Assembly (NCBI RefSeq): GCF_018881835.1
Contig: NZ_JACVPO010000001.1
Coordinates: 744,001-808,000 of the forward strand
Direction: 5' to 3'
Source: Polynucleobacter hallstattensis
GTDB taxonomy: Bacteria; Pseudomonadota; Gammaproteobacteria; Burkholderiales; Burkholderiaceae
Length of the DNA stretch: 64,000 nt
The translations under genes and the position numbers were made by a program. This document shows positions 41,052 to 52,107 of this stretch, one piece after another. The notes below the pieces were generated by a model. The model ran no database searches, had not been told where the DNA came from, and saw nothing but the letters and a program-made list of their open reading frames with translations. Position 1 is the first letter of the stretch, and each line of letters starts with the position of its first letter.

Positions 41052-41366
41052 TTAATTCGCCTCCGCTTCAAAGTTAATTTCTTGACCTGGCTTCAAGCTA
41101 ACGTAGGCCTTCTTAGTGTGGTCACGACGACCTTCAAAACGGCCATAGCGCTTTGGCTTACCTTTTTGATTCACGATTTGAACTGAGTCAACTTGCACTT
41201 TAAAGAGCAACTCAACCGCTTGTTTTACATCGCTCTTATTAGCGTCGCGGGTAACTTGAAATACTACTTGTTCATTTTTCTCTGCAACCATAGTGGCTTT
41301 TTCAGAGATAACCGGTCCAAGCAGAATCTTCATCAAGCTGTGATCGTTTTTACGGACTTGGCTCAT
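41052..41366 (-). CDS. rplW: 50S ribosomal protein L23
   Basis: Exit-tunnel protein that serves as docking site for trigger factor and SRP, 104 residues. Typical pieces are [22 protein letters not shown] and [23 protein letters not shown]. Its ATG overlaps the rplD stop by 4 bp (ATGA), implying coupled translation. Confidence 0.99.
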   Translation of the reverse strand: MSQVRKNDHSLMKILLGPVISEKATMVAEKNEQVVFQVTRDANKSDVKQAVELLFKVQVDSVQIVNQKGKPKRYGRFEGRRDHTKKAYVSLKPGQEINFEAEAN

Positions 41367-41983
41367 TTCAGCAACTCCTCAATTTTTGCGATCGCTGCTT
41401 TGCTTACCAATACTTTTTTGTATTGAACTAAAGCCAATGGATCAGCGTGCTGTGGCTCACATACAGCAACCTTATGCAAGTTGCGTGATGCCAAATACAA
41501 ATTCTCGCTAACCTGATCAACGATGATCAAGACTGAATCCAAGCCCATTGCTTTAACTTTGTCAGCTAAAACTTTGGTCTTTGGAGCATCAAGAGTAAAT
41601 TGGTCTACAACGTTCAAACGACCTTCGCGAGCTAACTGAGACAAGATCGATCTCATGCCAGCGCGGTACATTTTCTTGTTTACTTTTTGGCTGAAATTTT
41701 CTTCAGGTGAATTCGGGAATATACGACCACCTCCACGCCACAGCGGGGAAGAGCTCATACCAGCACGTGCACGACCAGTACCTTTTTGACGCCAAGGTTT
41801 TTTGGTTGTGTGCTTAACTTGCTCACGGTCTTTTTGTGCACGGTTACCGCTACGTGCATTTGCTTGGTAAGCCACAACAACTTGGTGTACCAATGCTTCG
41901 TTATATTCGCGTTCGAATACTTCTGGTGAGGCTTGAATGCCAGCGCCTAAAGTTCCGTTATCTTGGAGAAGCTTAAGTTCCAT
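41363..41983 (-). CDS. rplD: 50S ribosomal protein L4
   Basis: Tunnel protein and, in E. coli, the autogenous repressor and attenuator of the S10 operon. The 206 residues include the extended loop [29 protein letters not shown]. If L4 regulates here, its target could be the 197-bp leader before rplC, since rpsJ is grouped with tuf. It lies 11 bp after rplC. Confidence 0.99.
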   Translation of the reverse strand: MELKLLQDNGTLGAGIQASPEVFEREYNEALVHQVVVAYQANARSGNRAQKDREQVKHTTKKPWRQKGTGRARAGMSSSPLWRGGGRIFPNSPEENFSQKVNKKMYRAGMRSILSQLAREGRLNVVDQFTLDAPKTKVLADKVKAMGLDSVLIIVDQVSENLYLASRNLHKVAVCEPQHADPLALVQYKKVLVSKAAIAKIEELLK

Positions 41984-41994
41984 ATTCGCTCTCC

Positions 41995-42651
41995 TTATTT
42001 CTTCTTCAACGGTGTCTTCACCGCTGGAGTAACAATCACTTTACCGCCCGGGGCACCTGGAATAGCGCCTTTAACCATGATGAGATTACGTTCTGCATCA
42101 ATGCGTGCGATGACTAAATTTTGCACAGTACGTGTTTCATCACCAAGGTGGCCAGTCATGCGCTTACCTGGGAAAACACGGCCTGGATCCTGCGCCATAC
42201 CGATAGAACCTGGCACGTTATGTGAACGTGAGTTACCGTGTGACGCGCGACCTGAAGCGAAGTGATGGCGCTTGATGGTACCGGCGTAGCCTTTACCAAT
42301 CGTTACACCTTGTACATCCACTTTTTGGCCAGCAGCAAATGCAGTATCAGCAGGAATTACTTGTCCTGGCGTCATTTCTGCGATTTTTGCTGCATCTAAA
42401 TGAAATTCGTTGAGACCGTTACCAGCCATCACACCCGCTTTGGCGAAGTGACCAGCCATTGCTTTGGTAACGCGAGTAGCTCTACGTGTGCCATGTGCTA
42501 ACTGGATAGCATCATAGCCATCAGTTGCCTGGGTCTTGATTTGAGCGATTCTGTTGTCGCTCACGTCAATTACGGTGACAGGAATTGCTTCCCCTTCGTC
42601 CGTAAATAGACGGGTCATGCCGATCTTGCGACCGATTAAGCCTAAGCTCAT
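41995..42651 (-). CDS. rplC: 50S ribosomal protein L3
   Basis: Early-assembly protein whose loop approaches the peptidyl-transferase centre, 218 residues. The frame begins at 42657, but the ATG at 42651 has GGAG 7 nt upstream and gives the conserved [44 protein letters not shown] is the L3 signature, with the Gln/His-rich methylation-type site nearby. Confidence 0.98.
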   Translation of the reverse strand: MSLGLIGRKIGMTRLFTDEGEAIPVTVIDVSDNRIAQIKTQATDGYDAIQLAHGTRRATRVTKAMAGHFAKAGVMAGNGLNEFHLDAAKIAEMTPGQVIPADTAFAAGQKVDVQGVTIGKGYAGTIKRHHFASGRASHGNSRSHNVPGSIGMAQDPGRVFPGKRMTGHLGDETRTVQNLVIARIDAERNLIMVKGAIPGAPGGKVIVTPAVKTPLKKK

Positions 42652-42848
42652 ATTCATGCTCCACGCCGACTTCGATTGGTCGGCAAAATTAATTTAAGTG
42701 ATTTACAAGTAAAAGTACTTCTAAATCAATAACTTACAACGTTTTTAATGCTAATAAAACCTGAACATTCGCCCAAATAAATGAGCGAAGCCTTTGATTC
42801 TATCCCGAAAGTCCAGTCTTGGCAAGCGCGAAGACTGGAAATACCAAA
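42652..42848 (-). promoter_or_regulatory. Leader region between rpsJ and rplC
   Basis: A 197-bp gap within what is usually a tight operon. It holds an 8-bp hairpin (CCAGTCTT/AAGACTGG, 42813-42838) right after the rpsJ stop and a GCCGAC/GTCGGC hairpin (about 42665-42684) close to the rplC Shine-Dalgarno, where it could control access. In between is AT-rich sequence with no convincing promoter. It is a candidate site for L4-type control of rplCDWB and following genes. Confidence 0.4.
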
Positions 42849-43160
42849 TTACTGCAACTTAATTTCGACGTCCACACCTGCTGGAAGATCTAATTTCATC
42901 AAGGCATCCACTGTTTTCTCTGTAGGATCAACGATATCCATCAAACGCAGGTGGGTACGAATCTCCAACTGATCACGTGAAGTCTTATTTACGTGTGGCG
43001 AACGCAGAATGTCAAAGCGTTCAATACGGGTTGGCAAAGGTACTGGACCCTTAACAACCGCACCAGTACGCTTCGCTGTATCAACGATTTCAGCAGCAGA
43101 CTGGTCGATTAAACGGTAATCAAATGCTTTAAGACGAATACGAATTTTTTGGTTTTGCAT
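42849..43160 (-). CDS. rpsJ: 30S ribosomal protein S10 (NusE)
   Basis: Head protein of the small subunit; it also acts as NusE with NusB in antitermination and couples to NusG. The 103 residues show [20 protein letters not shown] and the loop [26 protein letters not shown]. It lies 134 bp after tuf and is separated from rplC by a long leader, so it belongs transcriptionally with the str genes. Confidence 0.99.
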   Translation of the reverse strand: MQNQKIRIRLKAFDYRLIDQSAAEIVDTAKRTGAVVKGPVPLPTRIERFDILRSPHVNKTSRDQLEIRTHLRLMDIVDPTEKTVDALMKLDLPAGVDVEIKLQ

Positions 43161-43212
43161 ATTAATTCCAAAGAGCGTTGTGGTGCTGCCACGTTATATT
43201 TCTAAAGAGCTC

Positions 43213-43239
43213 GGTGACATCCGCAGCACGGACGTCACC
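43213..43239 (-). promoter_or_regulatory. Strong hairpin in the tuf-rpsJ gap
   Basis: GGTGACGTCCG and CGGATGTCACC (minus strand) pair over 11 bp with one G-U pair and a 5-nt loop. It is not followed by a clear T run, so it could be a processing or stabilising element at the 3' end of tuf, or a weak attenuator before rpsJ. Confidence 0.45.
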
Positions 43240-43294
43240 GGTTAGCAAACCGCTAAATATTATTTACTTCTACTGCTTTGAATCTATTTACTAC

Positions 43295-44485
43295 TTAAGC
43301 CAAAATCTTAGCAACCACACCGGCGCCAACAGTACGGCCACCTTCACGGATCGCAAAACGCAAACCTTCTTCCATCGCGATAGGCGCAATGAGTTTGACG
43401 GTAATGGTTACGTTATCACCAGGCATGACCATTTCTTTGTCTTTTGGCAACTCGATTGAACCCGTTACGTCCGTAGTACGGAAGTAAAACTGTGGACGAT
43501 AGTTGTTAAAGAATGGCGTATGACGGCCACCTTCATCTTTACCCAAGATATAAACCTCGGCTGTAAAGTGAGTATGTGGGGTGATTGAACCTGGCTTAGC
43601 CAATACTTGGCCGCGCTCAACTTCTTCACGTTTTGTACCGCGTAACAAGATACCCACGTTATCGCCTGCTTGACCTTGGTCGAGCAATTTGCGGAACATT
43701 TCAACACCAGTACAAGTTGTCTTGAGGGTTGGCTTGATACCAATGATTTCAATCTCTTCGCCAACCTTCACGATACCGCGCTCGATACGGCCTGTAACAA
43801 CCGTACCGCGACCGGAGATAGAGAACACGTCCTCTACTGGCATCAAGAACGCACCATCAATCGCACGCTCTGGTGTTGGGATGTAGGTATCAAGTGCATC
43901 AGCTAATTTCATGATGGCTTCTTTACCCAATGGGCCTTCGTCGCCTTCAAGTGCTAACTTAGCAGAACCTTGAACGATTGGTGTGTCATCACCTGGGAAG
44001 TCGTACTTAGATAAAAGCTCACGAACTTCCATTTCAACTAACTCTAACAATTCAGCGTCATCTACCATGTCGCACTTGTTCAAAAATACGATGATGTAGG
44101 GAACACCTACTTGGCGTGCCAAGAGGATGTGCTCACGAGTTTGAGGCATTGGGCCATCAGCTGCAGAGCAAACCAAAATAGCGCCGTCCATCTGAGCAGC
44201 GCCAGTAATCATGTTCTTTACGTAGTCAGCATGTCCTGGGCAATCCACGTGTGCATAGTGACGATTTGCAGTCTCATACTCCACGTGTGCAGTATTAATC
44301 GTAATACCACGTGCTTTTTCTTCTGGAGCAGCATCGATCTGATCATATGCTTTTGCTTCGCCACCAAATTGCTTAGAAAGCACAGTTGCAATTGCTGCTG
44401 TCAATGTGGTTTTACCGTGGTCAACGTGACCAATGGTGCCAACGTTTACGTGCGGTTTTGTCCGCTCAAACTTTTCTTTTGCCAT
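43295..44485 (-). CDS. tuf: Elongation factor Tu (copy in the str operon)
   Basis: GTPase that delivers aminoacyl-tRNA to the ribosome, 396 residues. G1 [10 protein letters not shown]2 RGITI, G3 [10 protein letters not shown]4 NKCDMVDD and the switch and domain II/III features are intact. The protein is identical to the second copy at 60075-61265. It follows fusA by 49 bp. The ATG is preceded by AAGGCAGACAAAAA, and this leader piece is also shared with the other copy. Confidence 0.99.
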   Translation of the reverse strand: MAKEKFERTKPHVNVGTIGHVDHGKTTLTAAIATVLSKQFGGEAKAYDQIDAAPEEKARGITINTAHVEYETANRHYAHVDCPGHADYVKNMITGAAQMDGAILVCSAADGPMPQTREHILLARQVGVPYIIVFLNKCDMVDDAELLELVEMEVRELLSKYDFPGDDTPIVQGSAKLALEGDEGPLGKEAIMKLADALDTYIPTPERAIDGAFLMPVEDVFSISGRGTVVTGRIERGIVKVGEEIEIIGIKPTLKTTCTGVEMFRKLLDQGQAGDNVGILLRGTKREEVERGQVLAKPGSITPHTHFTAEVYILGKDEGGRHTPFFNNYRPQFYFRTTDVTGSIELPKDKEMVMPGDNVTITVKLIAPIAMEEGLRFAIREGGRTVGAGVVAKILA

Positions 44486-44499
44486 TTTTTGTCTGCCTT
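43295..44499. repeat. 1.2-kb direct repeat, tuf copy 1
   Basis: The stretch from the tuf stop codon to 14 bp upstream of the ATG reads the same as 60075-61279, a constant offset of 16,780 bp. Flanks diverge at once on both sides. The encoded proteins are identical and the other reading frames agree too, which argues for base-level identity; I compared by eye only. Confidence 0.9.
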
Positions 44500-44534
44500 C
44501 TTAGCTAGTCAATATTCAAAATAATGTGGATAAA

Positions 44535-46637
44535 TTACTTCGCTTTAGCAGCCATCACTGCTTCAGCAACGTTCTTAGGTGCTTCGGAATAATGCTTAAA
44601 TTCCATGGTGTAGGTGGCGCGACCTTGGGTCAACGAGCGCAAGCCAGTTGAGTAACCAAACATCTCTGCCAGTGGCACTTCAGCGCGAACGATCTTGCCG
44701 CCCCCTGGAATGTCATCCATACCTTGCAAAATACCGCGACGTGATGAGAGGTCACCCATTACGTTACCCATGAAATCTTCTGGTGTTTCAACTTCAACAG
44801 CCATCATTGGTTCAAGCAACACTGGTGATGCTTTGCGCATACCGTCTTTGAATGCCATCGAGCCCGCCATCTTAAATGCGTTTTCGTTGGAGTCAACGTC
44901 ATGGTATGAACCGAAGAACAATGTTGCCTTGATGTCTACAACTGGATAGCCAGCCAAAATACCTGAGTTCAATGTTTCGATAATTCCTTTTTCTACTGCT
45001 GGAATGTATTCACGTGGAACTACACCGCCTTTAATAGCGTCAACGAATTGGAAACCTTTGCCTGGTTCTTGTGGCTCAAGCTTAAGCACAACGTGCCCGT
45101 ACTGACCACGACCACCAGACTGCTTAACAAATTTGCCCTCAACTTCTTCGCAAACCTTGCGAATCGTTTCACGATAAGCAACTTGTGGCTTACCAACAGT
45201 TGCCTCAACACCAAACTCACGACGCATACGGTCAACCAAAATTTCCAAATGGAGCTCGCCCATACCAGAGATGATTGTTTGGCCAGATTCTTCGTCTGTC
45301 TTTACACGGAATGATGGATCTTCTTGTGCCAAGCGATTCAAAGCAAGACCCATTTTTTCTTGGTCTGGTTTTGTCTTTGGCTCAACAGCTTGGGAGATCA
45401 CTGGCTCTGGGAATACCATACGCTCCAAGATCACAATGCCATCTGGATCACACAATGTTTCACCAGTAGTTGCGTCTTTTAAACCAACCGCAGCTGCAAT
45501 ATCGCCCGCAAATACTTCTTTAATTTCTTCACGTTCGTTGGCATGCATCTGTAACAAACGACCAACACGCTCTTTCTTACCCTTAATTGGGTTATAGATT
45601 GTGTCGCCAGATTTCATTACACCTGAGTAAACACGGAAGAAGATGAGCTGACCAACAAATGGGTCAGTCATGATCTTAAATGCCAATGCTGAGAATTTCT
45701 CATCATCAGCAGCTCTACGTGTTGTGGGTGTACCGTCTTCCAATTCACAAGGAACCGGTGGAACATCTAATGGTGATGGCAGTAATTCAACCACTGCGTC
45801 CAACATTGCCTGAACACCTTTATTTTTAAAGGCTGTTCCACACATCATTGGAATGATTTCATTGGCGATAGTGCGTTGACGCAATGCTTTTTTGATTTCG
45901 TCTTCGGTCAATGCTTCGCCGCCGAGGTACTTTTCCATCAACTCTTCTGAGCTTTCAGCAGCGGCTTCAACCAACTTCTCGCGCCACTCTTCAGCGGAGG
46001 CTTGTAACTCAGCAGGAATTTCTTCGTAGGTAAATTTAGTGCCTTGTGATTCCTCATCCCAATAGATGGCCTTCATTTTGACCAAGTCCACAACGCCTTT
46101 GAAGTTTTCTTCAGCTCCGATAGGAATCTGGATCAAGATAGGGTTAGCCTTCAAGCGCAATTTCATCTGGTCATAGACCTTGAAGAAATTCGCGCCCGTA
46201 CGGTCCATCTTGTTAACGAATGCCAAACGTGGAACATGATACTTATTAGCTTGACGCCAAACAGTTTCGGATTGTGGCTGCACACCACCTACCGCACAGT
46301 AAACCATGCAAGCGCCATCCAAAACACGCATTGAACGCTCAACTTCAATAGTGAAGTCTACGTGTCCTGGGGTATCAATAATATTGATACGGTGCTCTGG
46401 GAAATTACCAGCCATGCCCTTCCAGAACGTTGTAGTAGCAGCAGAAGTAATCGTGATACCGCGCTCTTGCTCTTGCTCCATCCAGTCCATCGTTGCAGCG
46501 CCATCATGTACTTCACCGATCTTGTGATTAACACCGGTGTAGAACAAAACGCGTTCTGTTGTTGTTGTCTTACCTGCGTCAATATGCGCAGAAATACCGA
46601 TGTTACGGTATCTGTCGATAGGGGTTTTACGTGCCAC
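44535..46637 (-). CDS. fusA: Elongation factor G
   Basis: Translocase GTPase of 700 residues. G1 [14 protein letters not shown]3 DTPGHVDF and G4 NKMDRTGA are present, followed by domains II-V; the C-terminal [27 protein letters not shown] is typical. It sits in the rpsL-rpsG-fusA-tuf order, 27 bp after rpsG. Confidence 0.99.
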   Translation of the reverse strand: MARKTPIDRYRNIGISAHIDAGKTTTTERVLFYTGVNHKIGEVHDGAATMDWMEQEQERGITITSAATTTFWKGMAGNFPEHRINIIDTPGHVDFTIEVERSMRVLDGACMVYCAVGGVQPQSETVWRQANKYHVPRLAFVNKMDRTGANFFKVYDQMKLRLKANPILIQIPIGAEENFKGVVDLVKMKAIYWDEESQGTKFTYEEIPAELQASAEEWREKLVEAAAESSEELMEKYLGGEALTEDEIKKALRQRTIANEIIPMMCGTAFKNKGVQAMLDAVVELLPSPLDVPPVPCELEDGTPTTRRAADDEKFSALAFKIMTDPFVGQLIFFRVYSGVMKSGDTIYNPIKGKKERVGRLLQMHANEREEIKEVFAGDIAAAVGLKDATTGETLCDPDGIVILERMVFPEPVISQAVEPKTKPDQEKMGLALNRLAQEDPSFRVKTDEESGQTIISGMGELHLEILVDRMRREFGVEATVGKPQVAYRETIRKVCEEVEGKFVKQSGGRGQYGHVVLKLEPQEPGKGFQFVDAIKGGVVPREYIPAVEKGIIETLNSGILAGYPVVDIKATLFFGSYHDVDSNENAFKMAGSMAFKDGMRKASPVLLEPMMAVEVETPEDFMGNVMGDLSSRRGILQGMDDIPGGGKIVRAEVPLAEMFGYSTGLRSLTQGRATYTMEFKHYSEAPKNVAEAVMAAKAK

Positions 46638-46664
46638 TGTTGGTACCTTTTCTTTGCTATGCGA

Positions 46665-47135
46665 TTAGAAGCGGAAATGTGAAAAAGCTTTGTTGGCTTC
46701 TGCCATACGGTGAACTTCTTCACGCTTCTTCATTGCTCCGCCGCGACCTTCTGCAGCTTCTAATAATTCGTTGGCCAAACGTTGAGCCATGGATTTTTCA
46801 CCGCGCTTTTTAGCGGCTTCGCGTACCCAGCGCATTGCCAAAGCTGAACGGCGTGATGGGCGAACTTCAACAGGAACCTGATAGTTAGCACCACCAACAC
46901 GACGGCTCTTCACCTCAACCATTGGCTTTACGTTGCCCATAGCTGTTGAGAAAATTTCAAGCGGTTCTTTGTTTGCTTTTTTCTCGATGTGATCAAAGGC
47001 ACCGTAAACGATACGCTCTGCAACCGATTTTTTGCCGTCCAACATCAGGACGTTCATGAATTTTGCTACTTCTACATTGCCGAATTTTGGATCAGGCAGG
47101 ATTTCCCGTTTGGGAACTTCACGACGACGTGGCAT
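46665..47135 (-). CDS. rpsG: 30S ribosomal protein S7
   Basis: Nucleates assembly of the 16S 3' domain; in E. coli S7 represses its own operon by binding the rpsL-rpsG gap. The 156 residues include [40 protein letters not shown] and the C-terminal [14 protein letters not shown]. The upstream gap to rpsL is 150 bp, larger than other gaps in this operon. Confidence 0.99.
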   Translation of the reverse strand: MPRRREVPKREILPDPKFGNVEVAKFMNVLMLDGKKSVAERIVYGAFDHIEKKANKEPLEIFSTAMGNVKPMVEVKSRRVGGANYQVPVEVRPSRRSALAMRWVREAAKKRGEKSMAQRLANELLEAAEGRGGAMKKREEVHRMAEANKAFSHFRF

Positions 47136-47285
47136 AACTACTCCTTCAGTTCAGTTAGGGGTGGTCCAAATAGATCACCCGCTCCGGCCGTCCTACTATC
47201 TGGAGAAACCTCCAGACGGAACAGCCACTTACTTGTCTTTAAAGTCTGACAAACGAAGACTTACTGCAAATACTTTAAGTTGCTA
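47136..47285 (-). promoter_or_regulatory. rpsL-rpsG intercistronic region, possible S7 regulatory site
   Basis: This 150-bp untranslated gap carries a 6-bp hairpin CTGGAG/CTCCAG with a 4-nt loop at 47200-47215 and little else. Size and place match the E. coli str intercistronic region bound by S7. I cannot confirm the S7 binding fold from sequence alone. Confidence 0.35.
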
Positions 47286-47666
47286 TTAAGCAGCTTTCTT
47301 AGCGCGCTTAGCACCGTACTTGGAACGTGATTGCTTACGGTCTTTAACACCTTGCAAGTCAAGCGAGCCACGAACGATGTGGTAACGAACACCTGGCAAA
47401 TCCTTTACACGACCACCACGGATCAACACTACTGAGTGTTCCTGGAGGTTATGACCTTCACCACCAATGTATGAAATGACTTCAAAACCATTGGTTAAGC
47501 GAACCTTAGCTACTTTACGTAGCGCAGAGTTAGGCTTTTTAGGAGTGGTTGTGTACACACGTGTACATACACCACGGCGTTGCGGGCTGTTTTGCAGCGC
47601 AGGACTCTTACTTTTAACGGTCAGCCGTGTTCTTGGCTTACGTAATAATTGATTAATTGTTGGCAT
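47286..47666 (-). CDS. rpsL: 30S ribosomal protein S12
   Basis: Decoding-centre protein, 126 residues: [20 protein letters not shown], then [20 protein letters not shown] and [16 protein letters not shown]. The lysines at which streptomycin-resistance changes arise (in TPKKPNS and RVKDLPG) are wild type. First gene of the str operon, with a good promoter about 105-135 bp upstream. Confidence 0.99.
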   Translation of the reverse strand: MPTINQLLRKPRTRLTVKSKSPALQNSPQRRGVCTRVYTTTPKKPNSALRKVAKVRLTNGFEVISYIGGEGHNLQEHSVVLIRGGRVKDLPGVRYHIVRGSLDLQGVKDRKQSRSKYGAKRAKKAA

Positions 47667-47770
47667 AAAATAGCTCGGTTAGTACTTCTTTGTTGCTTTC
47701 TTCAAGAAAATCAATGACTTAGATAAATTCTAGGTCAAAAAGACCCTCTTCTGAATCAGTAGAACTCAGC

Positions 47771-47799
47771 ATTCTAGCTTGGCCAGCCTTTTCCGTCAA
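47771..47799 (-). promoter_or_regulatory. Candidate sigma70 promoter of the str operon
   Basis: Minus-strand -35 TTGACG (47794-47799) and -10 TAGAAT (47771-47776) are separated by exactly 17 bp, each 5 of 6 to consensus. It begins 11 bp beyond the T run of the rpoC terminator and lies about 105 bp before the rpsL start. Confidence 0.62.
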
Positions 47800-47809
47800 C
47801 CAAATGGGG

Positions 47810-47833
47810 AAAAAACTGGCCATTTCTGGCCAG
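47810..47833 (-). terminator. Terminator of the rpoBC operon
   Basis: Minus strand CTGGCC, 6-nt loop, GGCCAG, then TTTTTT. It lies 11 bp after the rpoC stop. It is a compact, GC-rich classic intrinsic terminator. Confidence 0.88.
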
Positions 47834-47843
47834 AATTACCAAA

Positions 47844-50800
47844 TTAGCTTGGATCAGCCTCCCCAGCAGGAGCAATCACTTCAGCCTCTATTTCTACAGG
47901 CATATCAGCCATTGCTTCCTCTTCGGCGGCAATCATTTGAGCGCGATCACGCTCGAATTGCTCTCTGACCTTGCGTGCACGGCGGTAAGACAAGCCGGTA
48001 CCCGCGGGAATCAGGCGACCAATAATGACGTTTTCCTTGAGGCCACGGAGTGTATCGGTCTTGCCCATAATCGCGGCTTCGGTCAATACACGGGTGGTTT
48101 CTTGGAAAGAAGCCGCTGAAATGAAGCTGTCGGTTGACAAGGATGCCTTAGTAATACCGAGCAACACATTCTCGAACTGAGCTGGGCGCTTACCTAGTGC
48201 AATCACAGCATCGTTTGCGTCATACAACTTAGAGCGCTCAACTTGCTCACCAGTGATGTAGGCAGTATCGCCACCATCAGTAATTTGCACACGACGCAAC
48301 ATTTGACGCACGATCACTTCAATGTGCTTGTCATTAATCTTCACGCCCTGCAAACGGTAAACGTCTTGCACTTCATCTACGATGTAGATCGCCAACTCTT
48401 CAATACCTCTGAGTGTCAAGATATCGTGTGGATCGGCAGGACCTTCCACAATCATCTCGCCCTTGTTCACAACTTGACCGTCATGAACGAGAACTTGCTT
48501 CTCTTTAGGAATCAAGAATTCATTCGCTTCGCCGTCCATATCGGTGATGACTAAACGTTGCTTGCCTTTAGTTTCTTTACCGAAGGAAACAGTACCAGTT
48601 ACTTTGGCCAAAACTGCAGCATCTTTTGGTGAACGTGCTTCGAACAATTCAGCAACGCGTGGCAAACCACCGGTAATGTCGCGAGTTTTCTGTGATTCGA
48701 TTGGGATACGCGCCAATACTTCACCAACTTCAACTTTTTGACCGTCTTTAACAGTGATCAAAGCGCCAACTTGCAAACCAATGTTTACTGGGTGATCTGT
48801 ACCCGCAATCATCACTTCGCCGCCTTTGGCATCAACTAAGTTGATCATTGGACGAACACCTTTGCTAGCAGCACTACGACGCTTACCGTCAATCACCACC
48901 AAAGTGGAGAGCCCGGTTACTTCGTCAACCTGCTTAGCTACAGTAACGCCTTCTTCAACGTTGTCAAAGCGAGCAATACCAGCGTACTCAGAGATAATTG
49001 GACGTGTTAACGGATCCCATGTTGCCAAGCTTGCGCCTGCCTTCACTGCTGCATCTTCTTTAAACAAGAGCGTTGCACCGTAAGGCACTTTATGACGCTC
49101 ACGCTCACGACCGTTATCGTCAATAATCACAGCTTCGCCAGAACGTGAAATCACGATCTGCTCACCCTTGGCGTTCTTCACAACACGCATCGTGCCGGAG
49201 AACTTCAAGGCGCCATTAGACTTGGCTTCAATATTGCTTGCGACCAATGCACGTGACGCTGCGCCACCAATATGGAAGGTACGCATAGTCAGCTGTGTAC
49301 CAGGTTCACCGATGGACTGGGCAGCAATAACGCCAACTGCCTCACCAACGTTCACCAAGCCACCGCGACCTAAATCACGTCCGTAGCACTTAGCGCACAA
49401 GCCAAAACGAGTTAAGCATGACAACACTGTGCGAACTTTAACTTCATCGATACCTAGGGCAACGATTTGGTCTACGTGATCTTCATCGAGCAAGGTGTCA
49501 TTTGGAACAATGACTTCTTGTGTATCAGGATGAACGACATCATCGATACATACACGACCCAAAATACGGTCACGCAATGCTTCGATAATTTCGCCGCCCT
49601 CAACAAGAGCCTTCATCGTTACGCCAGAGGTTGCTCCGCAATCATCTTCAATGACAACGAGGTCTTGAGTTACGTCGCACAAACGACGTGTCAGGTAACC
49701 TGAGTTTGCTGTCTTCAACGCGGTATCAGCCAAACCTTTACGTGCGCCGTGGGTTGAGATGAAGTACTGTAATACGTTCAAGCCTTCGCGGAAGTTCGCA
49801 GTAATTGGGGTTTCAATAATGGAGCCGTCAGGCTTCGCCATCAAACCACGCATACCAGCCAACTGACGAATCTGCGCTGCAGATCCACGCGCACCAGAAT
49901 CCGCCATCATGTAGATGGAGTTGAAGGATTCTTGACGCACAGTTTTACCGTTACGGTCGATAACGTCAACGTGTGACAACTCGTCCATCATCGCCTTACC
50001 CACTTGGTCACCAGCAGCGCCCCAAATATCAACCACGTTGTTATAACGCTCTTGATTGGTTACGAGACCTGACATGAACTGCTTGTCATATTCCTTAACC
50101 TTAATAGAAGCTTCAGTGATGATGCGCTCTTTAGAGCTAGGAATCAGCATATCGTCGATTGCAACCGAGATACCGGCGTTAGTCGCCAAGCGGAAACCAG
50201 ACTGCAAGAGGCGGTCAGCAAAAATCACTGTTTCACGAAGACCGCACTTACGGAATGAAGTGTTTATCAAACGCGAGATTTCTTTTTTCTTCAGAGGCTT
50301 ATTGATTTCCTCAAAAGTCATACCCTTAGGTAAGATTTCTGACAAGATTGCACGGCCAACTGAAGTTTGATAAATCGATGTCTTCTGAACAAAACGGGCA
50401 TCGCCCTCTGCCTTTTTGTCCACAATCTCAAACTCGGTAATACGTACAGCAACGCGGGAGGCTAATTCAACCTGGCCAGCATCATAGGCACGCATTACCT
50501 CAGTAATATTGGCGAAAACCATACCTTCGCCTTTGCCGTTGATCTTGTCACGAGTAGCGTAGTACAGACCCAACACCACGTCCTGCGAAGGAACGATAGA
50601 TGGTTCACCGTTAGCAGGGAACAATACGTTGTTCGAAGCCAACATCAATGTACGTGCTTCCATTTGCGCTTCGAGCGACAAAGGAACGTGAACTGCCATT
50701 TGGTCACCGTCAAAGTCAGCATTAAATGCCGCGCAGACTAATGGGTGCAATTGGATCGCCTTACCTTCAATCAGCATTGGCTCGAAAGCTTGAATACCAA

Positions 50801-52106
50801 GACGGTGCAATGTAGGCGCACGGTTCAACATGATTGGATGTTCACGAATCACTTCTTCGAGAATGTCCCAAACGATTGGAGTCTGACTTTCAACTTCTTT
50901 CTTCGCAGCCTTAATCGTGGTTGCGATTCCTAAAGTCTCAAGCTTGTTGAAAATAAATGGTTTGAACAATTCCAAGGCCATCAATTTTGGCAAGCCGCAC
51001 TGATGCAATTTCAATGTAGGGCCAACCACGATGACTGAACGACCTGAGTAGTCAACACGTTTACCCAACAAGTTTTGACGGAAACGACCGCTCTTACCTT
51101 TAATCATCTCAGCTAAGGACTTAAGAGGACGCTTATTAGCCCCAGTCATAGCCTTGCCGCGACGACCGTTATCGAGTAATGAGTCAACGGCTTCTTGCAA
51201 CATACGCTTTTCGTTACGAACGATGATCTCTGGTGCGCGCAACTCTAACAAACGCTTTAAACGGTTGTTACGGTTAATCACACGACGATAAAGATCATTC
51301 AAATCGGAGGTAGCAAAGCGACCGCCATCCAATGGCACCAATGGGCGCAATTCAGGTGGCAATACTGGCAACACTTCCATGATCATCCAGTCAGGCTTAA
51401 TACCTGAAGTCTGGAACGCTTCGAGCACTTTTAAGCGCTTAGCGTATTTCTTAATCTTGGCATCGCTACCAGTAGCTTTTAAATCAGCACGAATGGTCTC
51501 TACTTCACGATCGATATCAATCGAACGCAAGAGATCACGAATACCTTCAGCGCCCATGATGGCAGTAAACGCACCGTCACCGTACTCTTCAGTCTTAGCA
51601 ATGTACTCGTCTTCAGACATGATCTGACCGCGCTTCATTGCGCCTTCAGGAGTCATGCCAGGGTCAACTATTACATAGGCTTCAAAGTAAAGAACGCGCT
51701 CGATATCACGCAATGTCATATCGAGAACCATGCCTAAACGGGACGGCAATGACTTCAAGAACCAAATGTGCGCTACAGGGGCCGCTAACTCAATGTGGCC
51801 CATGCGCTCACGACGTACCTTAGCGAGCGTAACTTCAACGCCACACTTCTCGCAGATAACGCCACGGAACTTTAAACGCTTGTACTTACCACATAAGCAC
51901 TCGTAGTCTTTAGTTGGTCCAAAAATCTTGGCGCAAAACAAACCATCACGCTCGGGCTTAAAAGTCCGGTAGTTGATGGTTTCTGGCTTGCGTACTTCAC
52001 CAAAAGACCATGAGCGAATTTTTTCAGGGGATGCAAGACCAATCTTGATGACATCAAACTGCTCATCACCCTGCGTTTGCTTAAATAAATCGAGCAATGC
52101 TTTCAT
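47844..52106 (-). CDS. rpoC: RNA polymerase subunit beta prime
   Basis: Largest RNA polymerase subunit, 1420 residues from the ATG at 52106, which gives the conserved MKALLDLFK; nine upstream codons in frame overlap rpoB and are rejected. The N-terminal zinc site [19 protein letters not shown], the catalytic Mg site [12 protein letters not shown], the bridge-helix and trigger-loop region, and a second zinc cluster (CGATSG...[13 protein letters not shown]) are intact. It starts 1 bp after the rpoB stop, with GGAG 10 nt upstream. Confidence 0.99.
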   Translation of the reverse strand: MKALLDLFKQTQGDEQFDVIKIGLASPEKIRSWSFGEVRKPETINYRTFKPERDGLFCAKIFGPTKDYECLCGKYKRLKFRGVICEKCGVEVTLAKVRRERMGHIELAAPVAHIWFLKSLPSRLGMVLDMTLRDIERVLYFEAYVIVDPGMTPEGAMKRGQIMSEDEYIAKTEEYGDGAFTAIMGAEGIRDLLRSIDIDREVETIRADLKATGSDAKIKKYAKRLKVLEAFQTSGIKPDWMIMEVLPVLPPELRPLVPLDGGRFATSDLNDLYRRVINRNNRLKRLLELRAPEIIVRNEKRMLQEAVDSLLDNGRRGKAMTGANKRPLKSLAEMIKGKSGRFRQNLLGKRVDYSGRSVIVVGPTLKLHQCGLPKLMALELFKPFIFNKLETLGIATTIKAAKKEVESQTPIVWDILEEVIREHPIMLNRAPTLHRLGIQAFEPMLIEGKAIQLHPLVCAAFNADFDGDQMAVHVPLSLEAQMEARTLMLASNNVLFPANGEPSIVPSQDVVLGLYYATRDKINGKGEGMVFANITEVMRAYDAGQVELASRVAVRITEFEIVDKKAEGDARFVQKTSIYQTSVGRAILSEILPKGMTFEEINKPLKKKEISRLINTSFRKCGLRETVIFADRLLQSGFRLATNAGISVAIDDMLIPSSKERIITEASIKVKEYDKQFMSGLVTNQERYNNVVDIWGAAGDQVGKAMMDELSHVDVIDRNGKTVRQESFNSIYMMADSGARGSAAQIRQLAGMRGLMAKPDGSIIETPITANFREGLNVLQYFISTHGARKGLADTALKTANSGYLTRRLCDVTQDLVVIEDDCGATSGVTMKALVEGGEIIEALRDRILGRVCIDDVVHPDTQEVIVPNDTLLDEDHVDQIVALGIDEVKVRTVLSCLTRFGLCAKCYGRDLGRGGLVNVGEAVGVIAAQSIGEPGTQLTMRTFHIGGAASRALVASNIEAKSNGALKFSGTMRVVKNAKGEQIVISRSGEAVIIDDNGRERERHKVPYGATLLFKEDAAVKAGASLATWDPLTRPIISEYAGIARFDNVEEGVTVAKQVDEVTGLSTLVVIDGKRRSAASKGVRPMINLVDAKGGEVMIAGTDHPVNIGLQVGALITVKDGQKVEVGEVLARIPIESQKTRDITGGLPRVAELFEARSPKDAAVLAKVTGTVSFGKETKGKQRLVITDMDGEANEFLIPKEKQVLVHDGQVVNKGEMIVEGPADPHDILTLRGIEELAIYIVDEVQDVYRLQGVKINDKHIEVIVRQMLRRVQITDGGDTAYITGEQVERSKLYDANDAVIALGKRPAQFENVLLGITKASLSTDSFISAASFQETTRVLTEAAIMGKTDTLRGLKENVIIGRLIPAGTGLSYRRARKVREQFERDRAQMIAAEEEAMADMPVEIEAEVIAPAGEADPS

Positions 52107-52107
52107 A

